This document shows, piece after piece, positions 33,284-42,040 of a stretch of 64,000 bases of DNA. A program made the position numbers and the translations under genes. The notes beneath the pieces were generated by a model that was not told the DNA's origin, ran no database searches, and worked only from the letters and a program-made list of their open reading frames with translations. Each line of letters starts with the position of its first letter. Position 1 is the stretch's first letter. The DNA is from Streptomyces sp. ASQP_92 (GTDB lineage: Bacteria; Actinomycetota; Actinomycetes; Streptomycetales; Streptomycetaceae), in the NCBI RefSeq assembly GCF_025399895.1, contig NZ_JAODUA010000002.1, positions 434,001 through 498,000 on the forward strand, given 5' to 3'.

Positions 33284-33415
33284 GCGCGGCCGGACCCCAG
33301 GACACGCGAGCCCGACGCGGGCAGGAAGGGCGCCCACGTGCCCCCGGAGACGACCGTCCCCGGGGGCGCGCCGAGCGTGAGGGGACCCGGGCCGCGTGGC
33401 CCCGGGGAGGGGGGA

Positions 33416-33922
33416 TCAGTTCCAGGGGTCGGTGAACGCGCGGCCGGGGACCGGCTTGGCGATGAGGGCTATGGCCAGGAAGAAGTTGACCTGGCCGATG
33501 GCGAACATCAGCGTGGTCAGCGCCTTCGGCTCGTAGTGTGCGGCCGCCAGCGCGTACAAGTCGTCCGGCACGCGCTCGCCCTGAGCCGCCGGCTGGAGCA
33601 CGGCCTCCACGAGCGCCAGAGCGGCACGTTCGGCGTCGGTGAAGTAGGGCGAGTCCTGCCAGGACACCACCGAGGTGATCCGCTCCTCCGACTCCCCGGC
33701 CTTGCGCAGGAACCCCGTGTGCAACACGGTCAGATAGGTGCTGCCCACGATCTGGCCCGCGCGCAGCTGAACCAGGCTGATCGTGGAACGCGGCACCGAA
33801 CCGTTGCCGGTGACCTTGAACAGGGCCGCCGACACCGCGGCCAGCTCGGGGACGAGCTGCCCCGGGTCCTCGGACATCCGCGGCCCCATCGGCACCCGCG
33901 CGGTGATCGAACGTGTCTCCAT
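33416..33922 (-). CDS. Carboxymuconolactone decarboxylase/AhpD-fold protein lacking the CxxC motif
   Basis: 168 residues if started at the ATG at 33922, nine bases after AGGAG; ATGs at 33928 and 33946 are alternatives. The family core is usually ASQ-x-NGCxYCxxxHT. Here it reads AGQIVGSTYLTVLHTGFL, so both redox cysteines are replaced while the His is kept. The preceding SLVQLRAGQ and the later YFTDAERAALALVEAV segments fit the AhpD fold well. Peroxidase activity is therefore unlikely. It diverges from the toxin-antitoxin pair. Confidence 0.7.
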   Translation of the reverse strand: METRSITARVPMGPRMSEDPGQLVPELAAVSAALFKVTGNGSVPRSTISLVQLRAGQIVGSTYLTVLHTGFLRKAGESEERITSVVSWQDSPYFTDAERAALALVEAVLQPAAQGERVPDDLYALAAAHYEPKALTTLMFAIGQVNFFLAIALIAKPVPGRAFTDPWN

Positions 33923-34042
33923 GACCATCATCTCCTGCTCATCCATGCTTGTTCGTCGCTGTCATCGCATTGACGGATCACGGCGGCCGAGTGTGACCGA
34001 AAGCGCCGGACGCGTTCCTCGCGGACGCCCCATGGCCGAGCA

Positions 34043-34061
34043 GGTACCAACTAGGTACCAT
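34043..34061 (+). promoter_or_regulatory. Operator and -10 box of the toxin-antitoxin operon
   Basis: Two GGTACC palindromes (34043-34048 and 34054-34059) separated by AACTA precede the antitoxin gene. TACCAT (34056-34061) is a good -10 box, and the ATG at 34068 lies six bases after it, implying a leaderless transcript. Autorepression by the antitoxin at this site is the usual arrangement. Confidence 0.5.
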
Positions 34062-34067
34062 CGAGAT

Positions 34068-34307
34068 ATGCCGTCCTTGAACATCACCTTCACCGACGAG
34101 GAACTCGAAGCGGTCCGGGCCGCCGCGGCCGCCGACGGGAAATCGCTCAAGCAGTACGTCCACGACCTGCCCCTGCGCGAGCAGCAGCGTCTTCAGTTCG
34201 TGCGGTACGCGCTGTCCTGGGGCGAACACCAGCGGGCCGAGTTCGACGAGGCCTTCCCGGACGAGGCGCCACCGAGCTCGCGCAGCGAGGGGGTGGACGC
34301 CGCCTGA
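34068..34307 (+). CDS. Antitoxin of a Fic-type toxin-antitoxin pair
   Basis: 79 residues from the ATG at 34068. The N-terminal SLNITFTDEELEAVRAAAAA, with GKSLKQYVHDL, looks like a ribbon-helix-helix DNA-binding domain. The C-terminal acidic part (residues 50-79, EFDEAFPDEAPPSS) is the likely toxin-binding tail. Its last base is the first base of the toxin ATG (TGATG overlap), so the two are translated together. Confidence 0.75.
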   Translation: MPSLNITFTDEELEAVRAAAAADGKSLKQYVHDLPLREQQRLQFVRYALSWGEHQRAEFDEAFPDEAPPSSRSEGVDAA

Positions 34308-34681
34308 TGGTCCTCTACATCGACGTCCCGTGGCTTCTGGACGTCCAGGAGCAGGCGGTCCCCGAGGACGTGAGCGTCGCCGACTACTCCGCGCTCGTCG
34401 CGGCCGTCGCCCGGCACAAGACCCGCATCCCGCGCCCCTCGACCGCCGACCCCGAGCCCTCCTGGCGCGCGGCGGCCCTGCTGCACACCCTCGTGCGCCT
34501 GCAACCGCTGCCCCACCGCAACAGCCTGTACGCCTGCCAGGTGACGGCCGCCTACATGTACGCCTCGGGGGAGGGCATCGACCCCCCGTACGGCGCGATG
34601 GTCGACCTCGTGCGCGACATCCAGGCCGGCAAGGTGAACGTCTACCAGGCCGCCGACCGCATCCGCGCCTGGCGCATCTGA
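34307..34681 (+). CDS. Fic/Doc-like toxin with degenerate active site
   Basis: 124 residues, coupled to the antitoxin. MVLYIDVPWLLDVQEQAVPE begins as Doc-type proteins do, with a helical core (ALLHTLVRLQPLPHRNSLYA). The canonical HPFxxGNGRxxR/HxFx(D/A)GNKR motif is reduced to PHRNSLYACQVTAAYMYASG. His and Asn survive but the Gly-Asn-Lys/Gly-Arg part is lost. The family is annotated in Streptomyces as a Fic-type toxin component; AMP-transfer or kinase activity is uncertain because of the motif loss. Confidence 0.7.
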   Translation: MVLYIDVPWLLDVQEQAVPEDVSVADYSALVAAVARHKTRIPRPSTADPEPSWRAAALLHTLVRLQPLPHRNSLYACQVTAAYMYASGEGIDPPYGAMVDLVRDIQAGKVNVYQAADRIRAWRI

Positions 34682-34761
34682 CCGGGCGCGCAACGGGCAT
34701 ATCGCCTAGGTTCGAAGTCCCGGGTCCGGGGGCGGGCGGCCCCGACGAAGGAGAGCGGATC

Positions 34762-36327
34762 GTGGCGAAGGCGTATCTGGTGGGGAGTGGGATCGCGGCG
34801 CTGTCGGCGGCGGCGTTCCTGATCCGGGACGGCGGGTTCGCCGGCCCCGACATCGTCCTTCTGGAGGAGCAGGACCGCGAAGGCGGAAGCCTCGACGCGG
34901 CCGGTTCGCCCGAGACCGGCTACACCATGCGGGGCGGCCGCATGTTCGAGGTGCACTTCGACTGCACCTACGACCTGCTCGGTTCCATCCCCTCCCTGGA
35001 CGACCCGTCGAAGTCGGTGACGGAGGACACCTTCGCCTTCCACGACGACTTCGCCTGGGACGACCACGCCCGCCTGGTCGACGCCACGGGCAAGGTTGTC
35101 GCCGCGCACTCCATGGGCTTCTCCGAGCGGGACCGCCTGGAGCTGGTCGCGTGTGTGGCCACCCCCGAGCGCGAGCTGGACGGCAAGCGCATCACGGACT
35201 GTTTCGGCCCCGAGTTCTTCACCACGAACTTCTGGTGGATGTGGTGCACCACGTTCGCCTTCGAACCGTGGCACAGCGCCATCGAGTTCCGCCGCTACCT
35301 GAACCGGTTCGTGCACCTCTTCAAGACGTTCGACAGCATGTCCGGGATCTACCGGACCCGCTTCAACCAGTTCGACTCCATCGTCCGCCCGCTGCTGGCC
35401 TGGCTCACCGGCCACGGGGTGACGCTCCAGCTCGGCACCCGGGTCACCGATGTGCGCCTCGCCGAGGGTGACGCGCTCACCGCCACCGGCCTCACCTGGA
35501 CCAGGAACGGCCTCAGCGAGGAGGTCACGCTCGGCCCCGGCGACCTGGTCATGGTCACCAACGGCTCGATGACGGCCAACTCCACGCTGGGCTCCACCAC
35601 CAGCGCCCCCGTCCTCGACGCCTCCGGCTCCAGCGGATCGTGGCACCTGTGGCGGACCCTCGCCGCGAAGCGGCCCGGTCTGGGCAACCCGTCGGTGTTC
35701 GACGGCTCCGTCGCGGACTCCACCTGGGAGTCGTTCACCGTGACCACCAAGGACCCCACCTTCTTCAAGCTGATGGAGGAGTTCAGCGGCAGCGAGGCCG
35801 GCAAGGGCGGTCTGATCACGTTCAAGGACTCCAGCTGGCTGCTCACCATCGTGCTCAACCATCAGCCGCACTTCCGCGACCAGCCCGACGACACCTTCGT
35901 CTGGTGGGGCTACGCCCTGTTCCCCGACAAGGAGGGCGACTTCGTCAAGAAGCCGATGACCCGGTGCACGGGCGCGGAGATCCTGGACGAGGTGCTGCGG
36001 CACCTCCGCTTCGAGCAGGGGCCGCAGATTCTGGAGAACTCGATCGTCATCCCCGCCCTGATGCCCTACATCACGAGCCAGTTCCTCGTGCGCGGCCGGG
36101 GCGACCGGCCCCAGGTCGTACCCGAGAACTCCACCAACCTGGCCTTCATCGGACAGTACGCGGAGGTCCCCGAGGACGTGGTGTTCACCGTCGAGTACTC
36201 GGTACGCACCGCCTGGACGGCGGTGGCCGGACTCCTGCGCCTCGACAAGCAGCCGCCACCCGTCTACAAGGGCCGGCACAACCCGAAGGTCCTCATCGAG
36301 GCGCTGGAGACGCTGCACCGCCGGTGA
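34762..36327 (+). CDS. ohyA: Oleate hydratase (myosin-cross-reactive antigen family)
   Basis: 521 residues from the GTG at 34762 with AAGGAGAG upstream. The FAD-binding motif is VGSGIAALSAAAFLIRDGG, followed by EEQDREGGSLD. Highly conserved family stretches are present: GYTMRGGRMFEVHFDCTYDL, TTNFWWMWCTTFAFEPWHSA, EFRRYLNRFVHLF and YRTRFNQFDSIV. The enzyme adds water to the cis-9 double bond of oleic acid to give 10-hydroxystearate, using FAD as a structural cofactor. It is a peripheral membrane or cytosolic enzyme linked to fatty-acid detoxification. The TetR gene 31 bp downstream is the probable regulator. Confidence 0.95.
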   Translation: MAKAYLVGSGIAALSAAAFLIRDGGFAGPDIVLLEEQDREGGSLDAAGSPETGYTMRGGRMFEVHFDCTYDLLGSIPSLDDPSKSVTEDTFAFHDDFAWDDHARLVDATGKVVAAHSMGFSERDRLELVACVATPERELDGKRITDCFGPEFFTTNFWWMWCTTFAFEPWHSAIEFRRYLNRFVHLFKTFDSMSGIYRTRFNQFDSIVRPLLAWLTGHGVTLQLGTRVTDVRLAEGDALTATGLTWTRNGLSEEVTLGPGDLVMVTNGSMTANSTLGSTTSAPVLDASGSSGSWHLWRTLAAKRPGLGNPSVFDGSVADSTWESFTVTTKDPTFFKLMEEFSGSEAGKGGLITFKDSSWLLTIVLNHQPHFRDQPDDTFVWWGYALFPDKEGDFVKKPMTRCTGAEILDEVLRHLRFEQGPQILENSIVIPALMPYITSQFLVRGRGDRPQVVPENSTNLAFIGQYAEVPEDVVFTVEYSVRTAWTAVAGLLRLDKQPPPVYKGRHNPKVLIEALETLHRR

Positions 36328-36357
36328 CCCGGCCGAACGGCCGCGTAGGCTCGCGGC

Positions 36358-36987
36358 ATGAGCAGTGAGACGGGGTTGCGGGAGCGGAAGAGGCGCCGGA
36401 CGTACGAGGCGGTGTCGGAGGCCGCGATCGGGCTGTTCCTGGAACGCGGCTTCGACCGGGTCTCCGTCGCGGAGGTCGCGGCCGCCGCCGGGATCTCCAA
36501 GCCGACCCTCTTTCGCTACTTCCCCACCAAGGAAGACCTCGTCCTGCACCGGTTCGCCGACCACGAGGACGAGGCGGCCCGCGTCGTCGCCGCCGGGCGC
36601 GCCGCGGGCGTCGCTCCGCTGCCCGCCCTGCGCGCCCACTTCCGCGAGGGCCTCGAACGCCGGGACCCGGTGACCGGGCTCTGCGACAACCCGCACGTGC
36701 GCGCCTACCACGCCCTGCTGTACGGCACGCCGAGCCTGGTGGCCCGTCTCCACGGGTACCAGAGCAGATCCGAGGAGGCGCTCGCCGCCGAGCTCGGCGA
36801 GGGCATCGGCGCGCGTGTCGCGGCCGGCCAGATCATCGCCGTGCAGCGGATCCTCGCTGAGGACAACTGGAACCGGATCGCGCGGGGCGCGAGCGCGCAG
36901 TCGCTGTACGAGGAGGCGGTGGCCGCGGCGGATGAGGCGTTCGGGCAGTTGGCGCGGGGGCTCGGGTCCGGGTACGGGCAGGGGTGA
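36358..36987 (+). CDS. TetR family transcriptional regulator
   Basis: 209 residues. The helix-turn-helix lies at residues 10-60 (RKRRRTYEAVSEAAIGLFLE, then AAGISKPTLFRYFPTKEDLV). The C-terminal part resembles regulators with the TetR_C_17/MftR-like shape. It follows oleate hydratase by 31 bp and likely responds to a fatty acid or its CoA ester. The palindromes between its end and the helicase gene (37030-37058) could also be its targets. Confidence 0.9.
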   Translation: MSSETGLRERKRRRTYEAVSEAAIGLFLERGFDRVSVAEVAAAAGISKPTLFRYFPTKEDLVLHRFADHEDEAARVVAAGRAAGVAPLPALRAHFREGLERRDPVTGLCDNPHVRAYHALLYGTPSLVARLHGYQSRSEEALAAELGEGIGARVAAGQIIAVQRILAEDNWNRIARGASAQSLYEEAVAAADEAFGQLARGLGSGYGQG

Positions 36988-37029
36988 CGGGCGGCGGGCG
37001 AGACGGAGCCGGTGCTTGCGGCCATTTCG

Positions 37030-37066
37030 TTACTGAGTAAAAAATGTAACCCGGTTACGTTATCCT
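37030..37066 (+). promoter_or_regulatory. Tandem palindromes and likely promoter in front of the helicase gene
   Basis: TTACTGAGTAA (37030-37040) and GTAACCCGGTTAC (37046-37058) are both perfect inverted repeats with a single central base, typical of TetR operators. TATCCT (37061-37066) is a possible -10 seven bases before the ATG at 37074, again suggesting a leaderless message. A GGTGCTTGCGGCCA sequence at about 37010-37023 resembles half of the rifamycin-associated element remembered for helR genes, but only loosely. Confidence 0.5.
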
Positions 37067-37073
37067 CGTCGGT

Positions 37074-39148
37074 ATGACGTCACTCGACCGGGAGCTCGGC
37101 ACGGGGCTCGGCCGGAAGCTCGACCGCGAACTCGCCGAGGAGCGGGCCTACCACGACACCTGCCGGGCGGCCCTCGCCGCGATGACCGAGGGCGCCGGTG
37201 AGCGCGTCGTCCACGGCGAGAACGCGTTCGCCTCCGGTGCGGACGCCGAGGTCCTGGGGTATCAACTCCGCAGCTGGGCCAAGGAGTTGAGGGACATGCC
37301 GCAGGGGCCGCTGTTCTTCGGGCGGCTCGACTTCGACGCGGGTGCCGACGCCGACCACGCCGGGCAGAGCTATCACATCGGCCGCCGGCGCATCAGCGAA
37401 CACCCCTCCGCCCCGCCCCTGGTCGTCGACTGGCGCGCCCCCGTCTCGCGCCGCTTCTACCAGGCGAGCGCCCGCGACCCCCAGGGCGTCGAGGTCCGCC
37501 GGCGCTTCGGCTGGGCGCGAGGAAGCCTGGGGGCCGCCCAGGACCTGACCGGCCTGGAGGACGAGCGCCTGACGGCGGGGGAGACGCACGGGACCAGCGC
37601 GATCCTCACCGGCGAGATCGAGCGTCCCCGTGTCGGCCCGATGCGGGACATCGCGGCCACCATCCAGCCCGAACAGGACGACCTCGTACGCTGCGAACTG
37701 GCCCGGTCCATCTGCGTCCAGGGCGCCCCCGGCACCGGCAAGACCGCCGTCGGGCTGCACCGGGCGGCCTACCTCCTCTACACCCACCCCCAACGCCTCC
37801 AGCGGCGCGGCCTCCTGGTGCTCGGCCCCAACCGCACCTTCCTGTCGTATGTCTGCGAGGTCCTGCCCGCGCTCGGCGAGAGCGACATCCGCCAGTCCAC
37901 CGTGGACGAGGAGGTCGTGCGCGAGACGCGGGGCCGCGAGGTGCGGGCCGTCGACACCCCGCAGGCGGCGCGCGTCAAGCACGACGCCCGCATGGCCGAG
38001 GTGCTGCGCCGCGCCCTGTACGGACGGGTCGCGGAACCCGTCAACTCCCTTGCGCTGCGCGAGGGTTCGGCCACCTGGCGGGTCTCACGCGCGAAGCTCG
38101 CCTCGATCGTCGCGGCGGTACGCGCCGAGGCGCCGCCGTACGCCATCGGCCGGGAGCGGGTGCGCAGCCGGGCGGTCCGGGAGATCCAGCTCCAGGCGGA
38201 GCGGCGGGCCGGTCCCGTGAACCACACCTGGCTCCAGAAGATCACCAGGGCGCGTCCGGTGACGGAGTACGTCGACACGGTGTGGCCCAGGGTCAAGCCG
38301 GAGGAGGTCCTGGCCGACCTGCTGGCGGACCCCGAGGCGCTGGCCCCGGCCGCCGATGGTGTGCTGGACGGCGCCGAACAGAAGGCGCTGCTGTGGGCCC
38401 GGCCCCGCGCTCCTGGAAGTCCGCGCGGTGGTCGGCGGCCGATCTGATCCTGCTCGACGAGGTGTCCGGGCTGATCGAACACCCGGAGGGATATGGGCAC
38501 ATCGTCGTCGACGAGGCGCAGGACCTGTCGCCGATGCAGTGCCGGGCCATCGCCCGCCGGGCCGTGTTCGGCTCGCTGACCGTGCTCGGCGACCTGGCCC
38601 AGGGCACCACCCCGTGGGCGGCCCGCGACTGGCGGCGCCAACTGGCCCATCTGGGCAAGCCGGACGCCGTCGTGGTGCCCCTGACCACGGGCTTCCGGGT
38701 GCCGGCCGCGATCGTGGAGCTTGCCAACCGTCTGCTCCCCGCCCTGGACGTGGACGTACCACCCGGCCGATCCCTGCGCGGGGACGGCCGGTTGAGCCAC
38801 CGGCTCGCCGCGACACCGGAAGAGCTGGGCGCGGAGGTGGTCCAAGCGGTGCGGGCCGCGCTGCGCGGGGAGGGGTCGGTGGGCGTCATCGCGGCCGACC
38901 ACCGGGTGCCCGCCCTGGGCGAGGCGCTCGCCTCGGCGGGTCTCGACGCGAGCGGGGCGGAGCGGGTCGCGCTGCTGCCCGCGACGCTGGCCAAGGGGCT
39001 CGAGTACGACCACGTGGTGGCCGTCGAACCGGCCGAGATCGCGGCGTCCGAGGAACGCGGTCTGCACCGCCTGTATGTGGTCCTGACGCGGGCCGTGTCC
39101 GGCCTCGACATCGTTCACAGCAGGCCGCTGCCCTCCGAACTCGCTTGA
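37074..39148 (+). pseudogene. HelD/UvrD-like helicase (RNA polymerase recycling type) with a frameshift
   Basis: The first part (37074 to about 38405) encodes the HelD N-terminal coiled region (EERAYHDTCRAALAAM) and helicase domain 1A with Walker A QGAPGTGKTAVGLHR. The second part (from about 38407, another frame, to 39148) continues seamlessly with SWKSARWSAADLILLDEVSG, DEAQDLSP (Walker B), TTGFRVPAAIVELAN and LHRLYVVLTRAVSGL (motif VI). One extra C in the CCCC run at 38403-38406 would restore a single protein of about 690 residues. It is therefore either a real single-base deletion or a sequencing error. HelD/HelR proteins remove RNA polymerase from DNA and can give rifamycin tolerance. Confidence 0.82.
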
Positions 39149-40374
39149 CGCCGCGCCGACTTGACCGGTTGCTCCTCGGGCTGCGGGCGGCTCGTGCGCA
39201 TCCGGGCGACGGCGTAGACACAGCCCGCGAGCGCCAGATCGGACAGGAGCATGAAGCCGATCGAGTACGAGTCCTTCGCGCTGTAGATCGCCCCCATGAC
39301 CAGCGGTGGCACAAAGCCGCCGAGGCCGCCCATCGCGCCCACGATGCCGGTCACGCTGCCCACTTGGGGCTGGGGGGTGACCTGCGAGACGAGGGCGAAG
39401 ACGCTGCCGCTGGCCGTACCCAGACCGGCGCCCATGCACAGCAGGGCGATGGTTCCGCCCGGGTACAGCGGGGGGTCGAAGGCCTGCACGATGGCGAGCA
39501 GGGCGACCACGAGCAGCGCCCCGGCCGTGACCAGCGCGGGGTGGACGCGGTCCGAGAGCCAGCCGCCGATCGGGCGGAAGACGACCGTGGCCAGCGCGAA
39601 CCCGGCCGCCTTGGAGCCCGCGTCGGTCGGGGACAGGGCGTACCAGGTCTTGAGGTAGGTCGGCAGGTACACGCCGAACGCGACGATCCCGCCGAACCCG
39701 ATCGCGTACAGCGCGGACAGCTCCCAGGTCACCCGCAGCCGCCCCGCTCGGCCGAGCCGCGAGCCCAGGGTCGCCGTCGGGACGGGCCGGTCCGGGCGGT
39801 CCGTGATCAGCAGCGCGGCGAGCACCGCGTACACGGCGAGGGCGATCGCCACCACCAGGAAGGGGACGTGATACCCGTGCTTGGCGATGCGGGGCGTCAG
39901 ATACCCCGAGAGCGCCACCCCGCCCATGCCCATGCCGAACACGCCGAGCGCGAAGCCCCGCTTGTGCGGCGGGAACCAGGAGTTGACGAGCGGGATGCCG
40001 ATCGCGAAGGTCGTGCCGCCGAGCCCCAGCAGGAAGCCGATGACCAGCATCAGGCCGTAGCTGTCGCGCGCCGGGATCAGCAGCAGCACCGGCACGATGG
40101 TGAGCGCCGACATCAGGGGGAACATCAGCTTCGCGCCGTAGCGGTCGGTCAGCGCACCCACCGGGATCCGCCCGAGCGACCCGACGAGCACCGGGACCGC
40201 GACCAGCAACGACTGTTGCAGCGAGCTGAGGTGCAGCCGGTCCTTGTAATCGCCTGCCAGGGGGGCGATCAGGTCCCACGCCCAGAACGTCAGCGTGAAC
40301 CCGACCGTCGCCATCACCAGGTTGCGGTACGCGGCGCCAGAGGGTTTCGAAACGGTGTCCACGCCCTCAGTCAA
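39115..40374 (-). CDS. MFS transporter, NarK nitrate/nitrite porter-like
   Basis: 419 residues with 12 hydrophobic helices. LSSLQQSLLVAVPVLVGSLG, RIPVGALTDRYGAKLMFPLM (motif A loop) and GLGGTTFAIGIPLVNSWFPP match the nitrate/nitrite porter signature. The second motif is GMGAGLGTASGSVFALV, close to the NarK nitrate-signature repeat. It imports nitrate or exports nitrite. No nitrate reductase gene is nearby. Its 3' end overlaps the convergent helicase gene by 34 bp. Confidence 0.85.
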   Translation of the reverse strand: MTEGVDTVSKPSGAAYRNLVMATVGFTLTFWAWDLIAPLAGDYKDRLHLSSLQQSLLVAVPVLVGSLGRIPVGALTDRYGAKLMFPLMSALTIVPVLLLIPARDSYGLMLVIGFLLGLGGTTFAIGIPLVNSWFPPHKRGFALGVFGMGMGGVALSGYLTPRIAKHGYHVPFLVVAIALAVYAVLAALLITDRPDRPVPTATLGSRLGRAGRLRVTWELSALYAIGFGGIVAFGVYLPTYLKTWYALSPTDAGSKAAGFALATVVFRPIGGWLSDRVHPALVTAGALLVVALLAIVQAFDPPLYPGGTIALLCMGAGLGTASGSVFALVSQVTPQPQVGSVTGIVGAMGGLGGFVPPLVMGAIYSAKDSYSIGFMLLSDLALAGCVYAVARMRTSRPQPEEQPVKSARRQASSEGSGLL

Positions 40375-40595
40375 GGGGGCCGCCCCCGCGCGGGCGCGCC
40401 GGACTGCGCCGTACGGGGGACGCCGGCCGCGACGAGGAAAGGCCGCCGCGACACGAGCGGGAACCGCCCCGGGGCAGCCCCCTCGACGCCCAGGGGCAGC
40501 CCCTCGACGCCCCGGCGGGAGTGTCGGACCCGCCCGCTAGTCTCGGCCGAGCACATGGAGGCGCTCTTCTCACGGGGGAGACAGTGGGGGAAACA

Positions 40596-41324
40596 ATGAC
40601 GATGCACCGTCCGGGCCTGCCCGGTGATCTGCCGAGCCCGGAGGCGCTCTGGGCGCGGTGGGGCCTGCTCGCGGTCCTGGAGGCGTCGGCCGAGGACGAG
40701 GACCTGCCCTTCGTGCACCGCACGGGCATCTGGATCGACGGCGGCGGTCTGCACCTCGACGACTGCGGCTGTACGTGGTGGACGCTGGCCAGGATGGGCG
40801 AGGGCCGGTTCGTGCTCTACGGCGAGGACGAGTCCAGCGACGTCAAGTGGCACAAGCCCCCGATCGACATGCTGGCGGGCGCTCCGGACTGGCTTCCGTT
40901 CGCCAGGCTCCGCGATCTGATCGAGGGCTACGAACTGGGCTGCGTCTACTGGTACGAGAACGGCGCCTGGTCGCGTGCCCCCTATCCGGAGGGCCTCGAC
41001 GACGACGGCCTGGACTGCGGGATGAGCCGCTTCGTCGACCGCGGCGACGTCCTGGGGAGCATCGACCTCGGCCGGGCCGGGGACAGCGGCCCGCAGGACC
41101 TTCTGGGCCGGGCCGAACGGTATGAACTGACGCCGCGGCAACTGGAGTCGGTGGTCTCCGGTTCCGCGTACGACCGCGGGGACCTGCCCGCCATGCTGCG
41201 GGCCCTGCGGCTGACGGGTCTGGCCGGCGAGGCGGCCGGCCGTGACGCCGGCTCCGGTGAAGGAGCCCCGGAGCGCGAGCCGGACGGCGCGGTCCGCGCT
41301 CCGGGAGGTTCGGGGCGGAGCTAG
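40596..41324 (+). CDS. Conserved hypothetical protein
   Basis: 242 residues from the ATG at 40596 (MTMHRPGLPGDLPSPEALWA), with GGGGGAA just upstream. It is soluble, acidic and rich in Trp/Tyr: GIWIDGGGLHLDDCGCTWWT, GCVYWYENGAWSRAPYPEGL. No transmembrane segment or catalytic motif is visible. The C-terminal 30 residues are disordered. Function unknown. It converges on the tryptophan dioxygenase-like gene with a 4-bp overlap of the ends and probably marks the left border of the NRPS cluster. Confidence 0.6.
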   Translation: MTMHRPGLPGDLPSPEALWARWGLLAVLEASAEDEDLPFVHRTGIWIDGGGLHLDDCGCTWWTLARMGEGRFVLYGEDESSDVKWHKPPIDMLAGAPDWLPFARLRDLIEGYELGCVYWYENGAWSRAPYPEGLDDDGLDCGMSRFVDRGDVLGSIDLGRAGDSGPQDLLGRAERYELTPRQLESVVSGSAYDRGDLPAMLRALRLTGLAGEAAGRDAGSGEGAPEREPDGAVRAPGGSGRS

Positions 41325-42040
41325 TCCTGGACGGTGTGCCGTTCCTCCCGCGCCGCGCGCAGTTCCGGGAACGGCATACGGACCCGCGACGCCAGATAGG
41401 ACAGGCCCGTCGAGCCGCCGGTGCCCCGCAGACCGCCCACCGTACGGTCCACCAGGGACAGATGGGTGATCTTCCAGCGCCAGAACGCGTAGCCGAGGTC
41501 GAGCAGAGCCTCGGCCACGCGGTGGTGGACGCCCGCGCCCGCCGCCCCCCGCTCGCACACCTCCTCGACGCGCGTCGCGCACGCCGCCAGCGCCTTGAGG
41601 TAGGCGCTGTACAGCGGGCTCGTGCCGCCGTCGGACGCGGTGCCCAGGCGGTCGTCCAGGGCGTGGAAGCCGCGCGACTGGGCGCCGCTGGCCGTGCCCA
41701 GATGGCGCCGGAACGCTGCGAAGTGCTGGAGGGGCAGGCGCTCCAGGAGCCGTACGGTCTCGTCCAGGACACGGACCATGCCGGTCACCCGGCCCAGGTG
41801 TTCCAGGGCCCGCTCGGGGCCGTCCCACTCCGGCGAGCCATCCGCCTCCGCGAGGGCGTCGACCGCGGCGTCGATGTCCAACGCGGCCTGCGCGAGCCAC
41901 AGTTCACTCGTCTGATGGGCCACGATGAAGAAGCGCTCGGCCGATTCGACGGCCGGGTCCCGGCCCGCCGGGTAGAGCGGGTGCTGGAGGGAGAGCAGGT
42001 CGTCGAGGGCGAGATAGCGCGCGTAGTCGGATGAGCTCAT
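41321..42040 (-). CDS. Tryptophan 2,3-dioxygenase-like heme enzyme
   Basis: 239 residues, slightly short of the usual ~280. FFIVAHQTSELWLAQ holds the distal His42, and ITHLSLVDRTVGG followed by LRGTGGSTGLSYL holds the proximal heme ligand His193 and the substrate-carboxylate loop. The family opens the indole ring of Trp to N-formylkynurenine. A homologue in maremycin biosynthesis (MarE) oxygenates beta-methyltryptophan. The gene ends a four-gene run with ATGA/GTGA overlaps after SDR, methyltransferase and aminotransferase genes, so a cluster-specific Trp-derived precursor is likely, not general catabolism. No kynureninase or formamidase gene is seen. Confidence 0.88.
   Translation of the reverse strand: MSSSDYARYLALDDLLSLQHPLYPAGRDPAVESAERFFIVAHQTSELWLAQAALDIDAAVDALAEADGSPEWDGPERALEHLGRVTGMVRVLDETVRLLERLPLQHFAAFRRHLGTASGAQSRGFHALDDRLGTASDGGTSPLYSAYLKALAACATRVEEVCERGAAGAGVHHRVAEALLDLGYAFWRWKITHLSLVDRTVGGLRGTGGSTGLSYLASRVRMPFPELRAAREERHTVQD

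Noticed and set aside
34700..34730. GGTTCGAAGTCCC resembles a tRNA T-arm
   Set aside because: No acceptor stem, D-arm or anticodon arm can be built around it; it lies in the ribosome-binding leader region of oleate hydratase.
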